In this document: positions 11,798 through 23,479 of the stretch, piece after piece
Layout of the letters: each line of letters opens with the position of its first letter
How positions within the stretch are numbered: position 1 is the stretch's first letter
Assembly (NCBI GenBank): GCA_963691655.1
Contig: OY829328.1
Coordinates: 82,278,400-82,342,399 of the forward strand
Origin: Toxonevra muliebris
Lineage: Eukaryota; Arthropoda; Insecta; Diptera; Pallopteridae
DNA: 64,000 nt
Direction: 5' to 3'
Made by a program: the position numbers and the translations under genes
The notes under the pieces: model-generated
Databases searched by the model: none
Told to the model about the DNA's origin: nothing
What the model saw: the letters and a program-made list of their open reading frames with translations, nothing else

Positions 11798-12410
11798 GCC
11801 TGCTGTTGATATGGGTTCCTGGATACTCAGGAATTTCAGGAAATGAATCTGCTGACCTTCTGGCCAGAAAGGGTTAGGAAACTGATTTCCTGGGCGCGGA
11901 ACCTGTACTCTCTTTGTCGTCTACAGCCATCAAGATCAACATTAATGAGTGGGTCGACTTGACCCACAATCGTAAATGAGAGCATGTTACCTGTTATCTC
12001 GAAGCGTCTAACAGACTTTCTGTTATCATTTAACAGAAAGAGCTGTAGGCAGCTGGTGGGATTATATACAGGTCATTTCTCTTGGGCCAAACATTTGCAT
12101 ATGATTGGCCTGGGAGCTAGTGCCTTCTGTGCTTCCTATGGTTCGGAGGAAGAATGTGAAGAGACGGCGGACCAATTTCTTAGTGTCTGCCCAGCTTTCT
12201 GCCAGATCAGAGTAAGCATATTTGACACTGGAGTATTGGGAGACGAACACCTGAGCTCTCTAACACCGCAGGATCTGCTAAGATTTATTTATAAATCTGG
12301 TAGATTTAAAGAATAGCAAAAAGGAACATAGGATATGGTACAATGGACGTAAAACTTGTCTGAGTGCTGTATTCTAGAATACTTTTTTTGCTGTTCCAAA
12401 AAAAAAAAAA
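11798..12410 (+). mobile_element. 5'-truncated LINE insertion ending in poly-A
   Basis: The ORF2 remnant is followed by a ~80-bp 3' UTR and a run of 13 A at 12398-12410, the expected tail of a target-primed insertion. The left edge is set by the abrupt change from polypurine DNA to coding-like sequence. No clear target-site duplication could be matched between the two edges. Confidence 0.75.
11803..12316 (+). pseudogene. Non-LTR retrotransposon ORF2, 3' end with RNase H (broken)
   Basis: This is the C-terminal part of a LINE polyprotein. From 11803 one frame reads WVPGYSGISGNESADLLARK, the hallmark end of an RNase H domain (asparagine-glutamate and active-site aspartate in NESAD). It stops at 11875 and again at 11977. 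A second frame, 11984-12316, continues with RLTDFLLSFNRKSCRQLVGLYTGHF-type sequence (only part quoted), a Cys-rich CASYGSEEECEET segment and ends LLRFIYKSGRFKE, the usual finish of I/R1/LOA-like ORF2 proteins. Two stops and one frameshift make it non-functional, and the reverse transcriptase and endonuclease parts are missing. It is a 5'-truncated dead copy. Confidence 0.85.
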
Positions 12411-13920
12411 TGCCGTTTTCACCCTTCTTCTATCGTTTATCGAAAACTTGCATTTCTGCACCTTCGGATTCGGTGCAAAAAATTCAAAATATCAATCATC
12501 TCATAGACCTGTGGAACTAACGAGTATTTAGAAAAAAAACAATAATTTGGCAATCAATCTAATCAATACCGAAATGATGGCAACATTATCGTTAAACTCA
12601 ACTTAATTTGTCATTTATTCTCGACAAAAAAGTATCACTCAATGCTATTAATAAAGCCTACATTATTACGATCGGTTTCCGGTTTCTCTTTTTCCCCTTT
12701 ATATAGCACAATGCCGATAAAGTTACCTCCAACTAGCAATATATTTAGTTATAATAAATTCTATATATAAATCAAATAATTGGAAATTTCGCAAATGCTG
12801 CAATTTAAATTTTACATAAATTCACTATTTAAACAGTGGAAATTGATTTTTCGCACAGGTAATTCAAGTTATGAATACGCTCCTTCCGTTTCATAGCTGC
12901 AGCTTTTTACTTGTTATCAAAGCTTTTTATTTGAATACACGATTTCAATTTGCACTTTTCCCCAAAGAGCTTTGCGGAAATTGAAAAAGATTGCTGTAAA
13001 TCCGATACAATTTGTATCACAAACAACAACAACAATTTCAAGGAACTCAGAGTGCATGTCGAATTATTCTCAATGAAGCGAGAGAGAGAGAGAGAGAGAG
13101 AGACATTTTCATATCTTCTCATAACCTATGAAAAGACGTTAGGAATATAACCAATAAAATTCTATGATAATGAAATGAACTTATTAATACCATTTGAACA
13201 ATAACAGAAGCAACAACACTAAGAACAACAAAAACAACAATATCAGTAACAATAATAAAGGCAATAACAGCAGGAACAACATGAAAGAGAAAAAATGCTT
13301 TCATAAGCAAAAACAAAAAACGTAAGCGATGCGAGAAGAGGAAAATTGCAAACTTCTGCGGAATTTCTGCAATGTTTTTCTAGTGATGTTGATGCTGCTG
13401 ATTGTTGTTGTTGTTGTTGCTATTGCTGCTGCCGCGTTATAGCTTACTTTGATTTCTGCTGTTGCTGCCGCTATTTTTTTTTCTACTTTTTGTACTTCCG
13501 GAGGACAACAATGACTTCATTTTCAATTTCCTTTTTGTGCAAGAAAAAAAGAAAAATTGTGAATGAGCGGCGGAAATCTGTTGAAATATATACCTACATA
13601 CAATATATACATATGTATGTATATATATACCTAGTATATATAAGTGTGAGTGTGTATGTTTGCACTTATATATAGTAGTATACGTTTCTATGTTGTTGCT
13701 GTTATTATTACTTACACTTAAGCAGGAAATCGTCGTTGCAGCAGTTGATTTTAATTCTAATGAAAATAGAAAATATTTTCCACAATTGTGTGTAGTTGAG
13801 GAGAATTGTTTTCTTTTTTCCGTGAAGCAGCATGAATGTGGAGAAAAGAAATGTTCAACAAATTGTTTTATGGCGGTTCTTTTAATATTCCGCTTCAATA
13901 TCGTTTACTCAGCCGGAAAT
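12411..13920. other. AT-rich DNA with microsatellites, no gene seen
   Basis: A GA dinucleotide repeat lies at 13081-13103, CAA/AAC-rich sequence at 13200-13290, TGTTGT/GCTGCT runs at 13395-13435, and TATA/TATG-rich sequence at 13590-13680. The frames here are repeat-driven. Confidence 0.65.
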
Positions 13921-14183
13921 TATGGCATACAATGACGATGACCAAACATGCATACACATATTTTAAGGACATGCTCTAACGACCGGAAGGTTTGGATAGT
14001 AAAACTGTATGAAGATGCTGAGTTCTCTGTATTACATTGAAGGAAAATAAGTTCAACCTTCACCACAAGCAAAGGGATGTGTGTTCTTTCTCCACTTTGT
14101 CTTTCAATACACATATATAGTTGTGGAAGAAAAGTAAGTGTGGGTGAAGTAACATCTTGAAGATCTGAGTTATGCTTAAGACA

Positions 14184-14419
14184 TATGGCGCATCTCTCAT
14201 CGACTTAGTGGCATACAAGTAAAGTTGAACATTTAGAAAGTTCGTAAGGCAGCTAGACTAGGGATCAGTATCAAGTGTGGTTTTAAAAAACTTGGGAAAA
14301 TTAACATAGGCAACGAGAACATAGAATGCGTACACTCTTTTTATTTGAAGATTCTCACCACGAACAATGAAAATGTGGATAAAGATATCAAATGCAGATT
14401 ATACAAGGCCAAAACATAG
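14184..14419 (+). pseudogene. Decayed LINE reverse transcriptase fragment
   Basis: In one frame 14184-14213 reads YGASLIDLVA, which resembles a worn YADDIDLVA catalytic box. After a frame change come KAARLGISIK (about 14247-14276) and then, from 14300, INIGNENIECVHSFYLKI, followed by TTNNENVDKDIKCRLYKAKT and a stop at 14417. This order (YADD box, A..GL.I helix, IG.EN.E.V..F.YLG, EI..RI..A) is that of RTE/CR1-like LINE reverse transcriptases. The catalytic aspartates are not intact, and frameshifts and stops separate the blocks. The assignment rests on motif order, so it is tentative. Confidence 0.5.
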
Positions 14420-15085
14420 TTATATGTAGTTGAGCTGATAGCCCTGGCAGCGAGTGCTCATATATATTTATATTAGTCTTAGAATTTACTGTAAGATTAA
14501 TAAACGTCAGGAATACTTAGAAGAAAAACAAAACGATCGTCTGATCTGCTAGTTCTATTAACTTTTTTTCTGGCATCATTGTTCATTTAAAGCCTAATAA
14601 TTGAATTTAATTCAATTTTTACTAAAACGAAAGCAGTTGGATTTGATTTTCGTTTTTGCAATTTAATTTTCTTTTGTTTATGTTGTCAATTGTCAAAAAA
14701 AAAAAAAAAAAAAAATTCAAGATTCTGCAATTTTAAAGAATTGTTGCAAAAATTAATATTATTTATTTCATTTATTTGTGCAAAATCGTCAAAATCATCA
14801 AAAGAATAAAGAAACAAAGCAAAACTAAAAAAAAACCGTATATTTTCACAATAAAACTTGGCACTTTTTTGTGTGAAAAATACAGCAATGTTTCTCCTCT
14901 CACAAGAGAGAAAGCATTCCGAAATTGAGAGAGTTCGAAGACAATATATTGTAGCGTCGGCCAATTTCAGAAATTGTTTTTGCATACAAGTTTATACAAG
15001 CGAAAAAAAGGAGAGAATACAAAATAACAACAATACACCAAAACAGCAAATACACCGATTTGGGAAAAATTATTGAGAGAAGAGA
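14420..15085. other. AT-rich DNA, no gene seen
   Basis: There is a poly-A run of about 20 at 14695-14715 and A/T-rich sequence. A patch at 14880-14960 is richer in GAGA and CTCTC words. No exon is recognised. Confidence 0.6.
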
Positions 15086-16229
15086 GGATTCACCAACAGA
15101 TTGCAGCCAGCGATGCCAGCTTGCGGGGAATTCCCCGATTTGCTGGTAATTTTACATAGTACGGGGAATCAGCTGTTTTTTGCGGGGAATTCGAAACCGT
15201 TCAGCTTTTAGTTATTAAAGTCAGTAGAATATTTTTTGTCAAATTTTAAATAATGTAAATCGTTTAGCTTTTGCAATATTTCATATTTTAGGTCTTAATA
15301 TCTTCACCTTTTCTTAAGCGGGCCCTTGCTTTGAAGAAATCGACTTTTACAAAAATGTAGAAAGTCTTTCATTTCAAAAGTGTTTTGTAAAAATTTCAGA
15401 GAGAAACTCAGAGTGCTTTCGTAGATATAGACGATTATAACGCCGAGTGTTAGTCAGGCAAAAAAGTCGCCTTCCCTTTCCGCCGTTCAGAAAGGGTCAG
15501 CTATGCCGTGGTCCAGCACCTCTTGATTAAAACTCTTAATCCTTGATGACTAATCCGTAAACTTACAAACTACGGTCAGCCATCATAACGATGATGAAGT
15601 ATATTTTAAGTGTTAAAAACCGATAGACAAAACTTTTCCTTAAAACAAGGTTTTTGACATTTTTTATTTGAGCCAAAAGAAAGTCCATGCCTCTTCTTTT
15701 GAGAATTTTGATGTCCAAAAGTGGGCTGAGGCTTGTTTATCTATCAAAATCAACGTCTAGTAACTCGAAACACCCCATATCGTTCAAATTTGATGTGGTA
15801 ACTATTACCCAATGGGACTAATCTTTGTGCAAGTATGAGCCCGATCGATTTTGAGAGTGGGTTCCCTTGAGATGAAATCACTCATGTGTCAAAAGAATTC
15901 CGAAGTCAGAAAGAACATTTCTATTAACCTACCAGTATTATAAAAAATACTTAAGTTTTGGACCGAGATAGTGCAGGGCCGCTTTAAAATAACAGCCACC
16001 AAGATCAATTTTAAGCCAAACTAAAGGTATTTTTCGTTTTTATAAAATATTTATATGAAAAGTGCCTATCGCGCTGTTGTAATATAAAATTATACCAGTG
16101 CGGGGAATTTGATCGAAAATCGGGGAATTTCTCGAGCGCTATTGGGGAGACAGAAGAAATGAGTTGGCATCCCTGATTGCAGCACTCTATTTTGTTTTTT
16201 TTTTTTATATGAAGTTTTTGCGCTCTCAA
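15086..16229 (+). repeat. Hairpin-repeat family copy, split by the hAT element
   Basis: GGATTCACCAACAG at 15086-15099 and ACTCTATTTTG plus TTTATATGAAGTTTTT and GCGCTCTCAA at 16184-16229 are the two halves of a dispersed repeat. Intact versions lie at 30394-30477 and, in reverse complement, at 48411-48895; a related copy is at 61422-61496. The 1.07-kb hAT element interrupts this copy. Confidence 0.7.
15108..16175. mobile_element. Non-autonomous hAT element with 8-bp TSD
   Basis: The element starts CAGCGATGCCAGCTTG, and its right end in reverse complement reads CAGGGATGCCAACTCA, a good inverted-repeat pair of hAT type. It is flanked by a perfect 8-bp duplication ATTGCAGC at 15100-15107 and 16176-16183, the diagnostic hAT target length. 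Several subterminal CGGGGAATT words, near 15123, 15159, 15181, 16100 and 16120, look like transposase-binding repeats. No transposase frame is present in the 1068-bp body, so it would depend on a partner in trans. Confidence 0.88.
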
Positions 16230-19200
16230 CATACTCTCTCTCTCTGATATTGATACCATCCGATGCTAAATATTTATTTGAAAAAATAACCGAGCTATTA
16301 TATAATTAATTATCAGATTCAAACGTTTCATTATTGACATATATTTTTCTATTTTTAACAGCTATCTCTACCAACTACTTGAGAAAATTTACAACTAACC
16401 ATTTCCATTTAACTGAGCATTGCATTTTTCAGAATTTGTTTTCAGAATTATACGAATTCCTTATTCCCATGAATATTTAAATGAAAAGCAAATATAAAAT
16501 TTATTAAATTATTTATTAAATAAAAATTTTATTTCTTATCCTACCCCGAATAATACCAACTATGTACATTAATAAACTTTTTACACTTCTTCACTTAGAA
16601 AAATTTTACTGATTTTCTGTTTGCATCGATTTTGTTTTTTTTTTTTTTGCAGCTTTTACAAACTATTATTTTGACACATGTCAAAATGTCACATTTTGTT
16701 TATTTTCTTTACAAGCTAACAAAAAAAGAGGAAAAGGAAAAAAAATGTTACTTGATATTTATAGGGAACGAAAAAAAAAAGAGAAAAATGTAGGTACATA
16801 AAAAATATGAAAATATTTGCAAAATAAACAAATTCATGGCATTTTAGTTTTCTGCACGCTCTCTCTCTCTACCCCTTCCTCTCTTCTTCAATTTTGCTTA
16901 TTTCTCTGGAGATTTTTTTTTTGTTTTTGTTATTTTTACATTAGGTTATGCGGGAAATTTTTCAAGCATCACTACTCATCACATAAAAACATGTGAAATT
17001 TGAAACGAAAATAAACATTGAGCGTTTGTGTTGGTTGCTTTCATGTTTGTGTAATTATTTGACATGTTTTTGTTTTTTCGCTTTTTTTTTTTTGGTTGTT
17101 GTTTTTATATATGGAGAGATCTGTAAATGAAAAACTCACTCAATCAGAAATATTATACAAAGTTTCCTTTTTGTTATGAGTTACTTTTGCACTTTCTGTG
17201 CTTTTTGTTTGCCAAATATTTTCATTATTGTGTCATTTATCAAATGGTTCTCGCATGCTAAAAATGACCAGTAATATGTTACGTAATGAGCAACGGTTAG
17301 AGGTTAGAAATATGGCAGTTCAGTTCATTTCAATGGAGTACATTTACATAAATATACATACGTTTTATTATGATTACTTTTTTTGCAACAACAACAATTC
17401 AAGTAAGAAATACATATGGAGTGTCAAAAGTGAGAGCATTTCATTTTCTCTTTTTTCGAAAATGGCTGCCGATCAAATGAGTCTGTTCTTCGTACCATAA
17501 ATATATATAAAGAGAAAGACAAAGGTAATTAGGGTCGCCATTTTATTCTCTCTTTATTTTTAAGGCGAGCGCCCAACTGAGTCTACTCTTTCTGCTAGAC
17601 TCAAAAGCAGAAAAACAAAACAAATGTTCTTGATTTGTTTACGTTGAAACAAACTACTCTTTGATTATCTCTTTTATTGCAAGTGCCGTTATACATAAGA
17701 ATTTTCTCTTATCAAATGGTTCTCTCTCTCTACCTTAAGTTGAACTAAATCTACCACAAAAAATACTATTCTTTATTTTTATGCTTATTTAATGTGTAGC
17801 AAAATATTCTAATTTGAAATTCACAAAGTTTTCCAGGTTTTCTCTTCTTATACAAGTAAAAATCTACATATTTCATGAAAAAATACAAAAGTATTTAAGT
17901 ATTTAAAAATCTACATATTTCATGAAAAAATACAAAAGTATTTAAGCTCCAAAAACACTTGAATAAAGAAAATGCAATTATCAGGAAGTACGGCAAGAGT
18001 TATAGTTTTTAAGTTTTTTGTTTGCGGAAAATGACAACTAAAAAACATTTCCATATAAAATATGCTTAAACTAAAAGTAAAAAAAAAATACATGGCTAAA
18101 AAAAATGTACAAAAAAATAAAAAAGAAAGGGAAGAGTAGTGGTATCCAAAAACAACAGAACAACACAAACAAATTAAATTCAGCAATTAAATATTAACAA
18201 AGTAAAATTACAAAACAATGAAAGAAAAAAGGTGCTAAATTGCTAAAATATTTAGATGTAGGCTTAAGTCCATAAATGAGGAAATTGTCAAGAGGAAGAG
18301 AGAGAGAGAGAACGCCAACGGCCACTACTGAAAACGACTCCCTGTCTCCCCATACATCTCATCCAGCTTAAATTAAATTATGTAAGCATGAAGCAACTAA
18401 AGCGTATAAATTTGATTGCAAAAGCAACAACTACAATATTGTATGCTTGTTTTTTTTTTAGCAAATGGTGCCTTAAAGTGAGAGCGGCAATTTTACCTTT
18501 AAAACTTACACAGTTGTTGCTATTACTGTTGTTGCACAGCCCTACCCACTCTTTTCCTGATTTCTCTTTTTCAACTGCGCTGCTGTTTCCATTTGCTACT
18601 ACTTGCTCGCAGCTTAGTTGTTATTACACACACTTATGCGCTTTTTAGACATAATTGCGTAAAATTCACATAAAGTACAATTTAATTTGTAATTCTCTTA
18701 TTTGTTTAAATTGTATATAAATTAAAAAAAAAAGCAACAAAACAGAAAAAACAGCAAAGCCAGCATGAAAAAGAAAAAAACCCAAATCCAATTAGAGCAT
18801 ACCGCACACACCGAGGCTAAGATAAAAACAATATCAACAAAAAAACAGTAAATGCGTGTGGTGCATGTGCCAGAGAGGAAAGCGGCAGGGTAGAGGAGCG
18901 TCGAGTTAAAATGGCGGCGCGTGTGTGAGTGGTGGTTATGTATTTCAGCTTGTAAGTGACATTAGGTTATCCTAAGGCGAATATTATAAATGATTCTGTA
19001 AAAATTTTATGTTTTTTTAATGTGCTGCTAGGGTATTGAATTTTATGCGTGTGGCTTAAAGTGTATTTGTTATTTTTAATATGTTTTTTCATCGGTGGCT
19101 TTAACAAATTTTTATAGCATACATATGTATGTATGTATGTATGTATGGTTTATGTAAACGGCAATTTTGGCAATTTTTATTTTGAGTGCATAGAAATGTG

Positions 19201-19551
19201 AATTTAATTTTTCTTATTGTGTGGAAATGTAAATCCTACATTTTTTTTTCGTTATTTTAATGAAATAAAGGAAAGAAATAAAAGTTGTTTTTCTTCTATA
19301 TAAGTTAAGCATATCTCAAATACATTGGAATGTATGAGGCTAGATTCTCATTGCAAAGGGAAACTTATGACGGCAGTTCATCATATTAGTGCTCATATTT
19401 TCCTCTTTGTTATAAATCCTCTCTCTTTCTCTTGCACATATTTTATGAGCTCTTTAGTTATAAGAAATAATAACATTTGTAATGTTCCTCAGGGGAGCAA
19501 TAAACGATATTTTAATAAATTTTCTTTTCGTATATGAAAATTCAACAACAG
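16230..19551. other. AT-rich DNA, no gene seen
   Basis: The stretch contains many poly-T and poly-A runs and CT/GA microsatellites near 16858-16872 and 18297-18312. It also holds the 47-bp duplication listed separately and a TATG microsatellite at 19124-19146. A short GC-richer patch at 18880-18935 has GGCGGCGCG but no frame or splice context. Confidence 0.6.
17858..17946 (+). repeat. Tandem duplication, 47-bp period, two units
   Basis: AAAAATCTACATATTTCATG and the following ATACAAAAGTATTTAAG occur twice, starting at 17858 and 17905, essentially identical. This is a recent simple duplication. Confidence 0.9.
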
Positions 19552-20152
19552 TAATATCGATGGTCATACGGTGACTCCTCGTAAGTACTTTTTCACCACT
19601 TTTGGAAGACAAGACAATAACGTAATAAATTTCTATGAACAATATCTATACTAATATATAAAATTAGTTGTATGAAAATTGTAAGTTCAGATTTGGCTCA
19701 AAAACCACTGGACCAAATTTAATTTTTTTTTGTTTCTTATAAAGCTGATGTACATAAGACGTCTATAGGATACTTTTTTTTTTTAATTGCAATGATAATT
19801 GCCTTTTTGGCACATAAAACCAGAAAAATTCAAAAAACACTTCACTTTTTAAAAAAAAATTTCGATTTTTTAAGACTTTTACTTCACAAAAAAATTTCAA
19901 ACAACATTCGAAATAAAATATTTTAATTTGGATAAATTGGCTGTAATTTTCGTATTACACCTACTTTGCCAGGACCGGACAGCGAAGCCTAGCTAGTATA
20001 AAAATAAAAAAAAAATAATTCCAAAAATATTTTTTTCCTATTTAAATTTTTTTCCTATTTTACATATTCTTTACGTACATTTTATGTTTTTTTGCCGTCT
20101 CTTCCAAAAGTGGTGAAAAACTACATACGAGGGGTCAACGATCGATATATTT
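19552..20152. mobile_element. TIR element (~60-bp inverted ends) carrying a nested Helitron
   Basis: The left end at 19552-19615 contains CTCCTCGTAAGTACTTTTTC then ACCACTTTTGGAAGA. The right end, 20094-20152 in reverse complement, contains CCCCTCGTATGTAGTTTTTC then ACCACTTTTGGAAGA. Outer ATATCGAT words also match. Removing the 352-bp Helitron leaves an element of roughly 250 bp, a MITE size. The exact outer boundary is uncertain because the next TIR element abuts it. Confidence 0.75.
19645..19996 (+). mobile_element. Non-autonomous Helitron
   Basis: It begins TCTATACTAATATATAAAAT, the standard 5' TC end of insect Helitrons, directly after an A at 19644. It ends GCGAAGCCTAGCTAG, with the canonical CTAG 3' end followed by T at 19997, so it sits between host A and T with no target duplication. 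A GC-richer subterminal segment (GGACCGGACAGCGAAGCC) is in the place of the 3' hairpin. The body of about 352 bp has no Rep/helicase frame. Confidence 0.85.
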
Positions 20153-20515
20153 CAGCGAAGATGTGTGAGAATAACTTTTTGTTGTTGTAAAATGTTACGA
20201 ATCATTTCGCCGTAGCTGCACATTTGAGCGAAAATTTCAGAGATGTTTTATTGCTATTTCACTTATGATTCTGCAAATTGCCAAAAAAAAAGCCCACACA
20301 CATATTGCGATTTTTCATTGTATGTATATGCAATTAAGCATGTATGAGTAGTTGGACTCGTTGAGATTTGTAATGTGTCAACGAGTACGCTCTCTCCGAC
20401 AAAAACTCCTTTATACATTTCTCGCTGAAGTACGCAGTCCTCCATATGAATACGTTGTTTACAACCTCGAGTTGAAAAACTCGTTGGCTCTCTTTCCATA
20501 TATTCGCTGAAATAT
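20147..20515. mobile_element. TIR element, full copy (second copy at 42405-42690)
   Basis: The ends ATATTTCAGCGAAGAT on the left and, in reverse complement, ATATTTCAGCGAATAT on the right form short inverted repeats. The interior from 20157 to about 20420 is clearly homologous to 42412-42670, sharing GATGTGTGAGAATAA, TTTTTCATTGTATGTATATG, CAATTAAGCATG and GTAGTTGGACTCGT. No coding sequence is present. Confidence 0.65.
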
Positions 20516-23094
20516 TTGGCGGGCCTAAAGGTTTTGCAGCAACAACAACAAAATTATAAGTGTAAATTGTAAGAACACAAACAACTATACAATCGTATAT
20601 AATAATAATATTAACTGTAAATTACTCTCGAAGATAATAAATCGCCGTGTTGAGAGTTTTTCGTTTTGTTAACGAAACTTGTTCTCTTTTTACATTTGAT
20701 AATTCGTTAGAGTAATTTTTTTTTTCTTTTTTAATTTAAAAGTGAGAGGGGAAAGAAGGGAGAAGAGGACCAAGGGCAGTTCTGGATTTGAAGACTTTTT
20801 AGGAAATTTTTTTAATTTTTTTACTTAACTTCTTTATTGCATTCTCTTCCGCCCCTCTCTGAATCGTTAACCCACAACATGTTTTCGAGTTTGTAATATA
20901 AATATTGTACACATTTTTTCTACATCGAAGATAACTAACAATAAAAAAAACATATGTGACTCCACAAAAAATGTCGACCTTATGCTTTTTTGCTTGCGTG
21001 CAGTGCTTTATATTCAATATATATATATTCTTTTACTATGCTTAAAATAGTATATTTTTCGACCTTTCAAATCAATAAACATCCTACATTAAAAAATTTG
21101 TGCCATCATCATCAACAATACAAGCACAACGGATGGTATTTGGTGTGTGTGACTTACAAAATTCAATCCGAAATAAATTAAATGCATTATTAAAATACTC
21201 ATACTCCATTCAAGTGCCCGCGTATATAAATAAATACCATACATACTACAGTACATACATTCCATGGGCTACTTTACTGCTACCCTAACAATTAGTTAAA
21301 TAAATAATATATATTAAAGCAATAACGTATTAAAAATACTTCTATTGTGGTGACAATACTCCTGTGTACATATGTATGTATGTAAATATATAACCTAGGA
21401 AATGATATAAATCAAGTGGTTTACTTTCTATTTTCAGCTAAAATAAATAAATAAACAAAAAAAAACACCAATAGTTTGTGCACATATAATATGTTTTATG
21501 TATTTTTAAGGGTATTCACAGTATGAAAAATTGCTCGTAAGTATGATGCTCTCATTGCCAAAACTTAGCTTAAAATATATAATTTAGATGTATATATTTA
21601 ATGTTTTGCGCTTACTGGACTGTAGGTGGCAAACAAGCTAGTCTTCTTTTGTTAGTTGCAGTTGAATTGAGGTTCTTCTACTCTATTTTCATCAACAATA
21701 TAACCTCAAAACTGTTTTAGCGTATATAATCGAAAACTCTCTAAGTTTTGTTAGAATTTTATCTTTGAAAAACCATCAGTTGCGCTAAACGATTAAAAGT
21801 TTCAAAGTCAAATTTGAAGAAAACCAAAATAGTTTCTCCTTTCCTTTACACTTCCAGAAGTTTTAATACTGCTGCTTTTGTAAAACTTCAACTAAAAACA
21901 AACCAAAGCGTGAACTCCCTTATTATTTACTCATATTATGCTGGCACTAACGCTGAAAGTGACAGTGGAAATGACACAAAACAAAACAATAAAAGCGAAA
22001 ACAACAAATGGGGTTTCATATGTATGTAGGCTAATACACATATACAAATACAGAAATACACACATACATATACAAATAATAAATAAATACAAAGCTTAGG
22101 TTATCCATACATATACATTTACTGTATTGTTGGAGGAGTTAGAAATTTTATGATATTTTTATGCTTCATTTTCCATTTTCATTTCTTTTGTTTTTTTAAA
22201 TGAATTTCTATTCAACTTTGGCGGATCTGTGTGCGTGTGTATATTTCACGCTGGCTTTTCTATGAAAATACCATTTTCCAATTGAAAAATATACATACTT
22301 ATACAAATGTATATATATATCAAGTCTAAATCAATAATATCCAATCTTCAAAATGCGTCATTTTATAAAATTTATATTTGTGTGTTTGCAGGTAATTGTT
22401 TGTTTATTTGTCTATTTCTTGGTATTATGCTGATGGTGTTTTATTGATTAGTTTCACGCAACTTTAGTTTTAAACGTAGAAACTCATTATATTTTTAATT
22501 TAATTATTGACTCTGGCGGCATTTTAAGTTCAATCAAGAGTAAATTATTTTATATTGTTTAAAAGGCTTTAAATAAATAATGTATTTGGAAATATATATG
22601 ATTAAGAAATAATTTTCATTATGCATTCAACAATTAATCACTGATCGGAATTTATGATATATTTTATATGTATTTCATATGCATAGTTAATAGAGATTTA
22701 CATTTGAAATGTTTATATAAATAGTTTATGACCTAAATAAATTTTGAATACGTAGTTAATATTTAAAATTTATATTGCGGTTTATTAGTATTTTTGCTAT
22801 AAAAAATAAATAAAAACATTTAGAGCATTAAAAAATTATTTTGGACATAGAAATCAAAAGAAGTTCAGCCCGGTCGGATTTTTAGCACTTCTAAAAACAA
22901 TTTTGGCAATGCTACCATTTTTTTTAATTTTCTATTAAATTTTCCAATATTTTAGTTTGTGGTACAGTAAAACTTAAATTCATAACTTTCAGTGGAACAA
23001 ATGCAATTTTTTAAAAGAATTTTCTTTAGTAAAAACAACAGCAGGGAACAAATTATATTTTAAAACATTTTCTCTCTCAATCTCTTTGAATATT
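20516..23094. other. AT-rich DNA, no gene seen
   Basis: Low-complexity AT-rich sequence with short TATG, ATAC and TATA microsatellites. The longest frames are chance frames without domains or splice signals. A patch at 22865-22920 (AGCCCGGTCGGATT, TGGCAATGCTACCA) could be a worn transposon end. Confidence 0.6.
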
Positions 23095-23378
23095 ATGCCT
23101 GGTTTTCACTATGTCTGCTCTTAGACAGTCAGATTTGTTTCATGCAACTTGAAAAAATGTGCGGAAGAAGGGAGAAACGACAAGGGGATAGACAAAATCA
23201 CTCGGGCAGCATTTTGATGAAATTTTTTAGATTTTCGTAATACAATATTTTATCATTGCGACGAGAATTAAGTATAATCGCAAAAGTTTCATGCAACTGA
23301 TCTCACTGTATAAGAGCTACATGAAACTTTAAAAGGGAATGTAAAAAATCGCATGAGATTAATCTCACCGTCTAATGC
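23095..23378. mobile_element. MITE with CTTAGACAGTCAGAT ends, next to a TCTGG-type end
   Basis: After a TGCCTGGTTTTCACTATGTC end at 23097-23116, a second inverted-repeat pair begins. CTTAGACAGTCAGATTTG at about 23120 pairs with the reverse complement of the sequence ending near 23376, which reads TTAGACGGTGAGATTAATCT. A third related block, in the same orientation as the right end, lies at about 23286-23322. This looks like one MITE inserted into or beside another. Confidence 0.55.
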
Positions 23379-23479
23379 CTGGTTTTCACTATGTCAAATT
23401 CAATCAAATTTGCCAGCATGTGAAATTCTCTCTTTTTCTCTCTTTGACGGCAAATATGAAATAGTGAAAATCAAGCATA
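23374..23479. mobile_element. MITE of the TGCCTGGTTTTCAC family
   Basis: The left end is TAATGCCTGGTTTTCACTAT; the right end in reverse complement reads TTATGCTTGATTTTCACTAT. The ~105-bp element contains TTGCCAGCATGTGAAATT and a CT-rich centre, as in the copy at 2497-2612. Confidence 0.75.
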
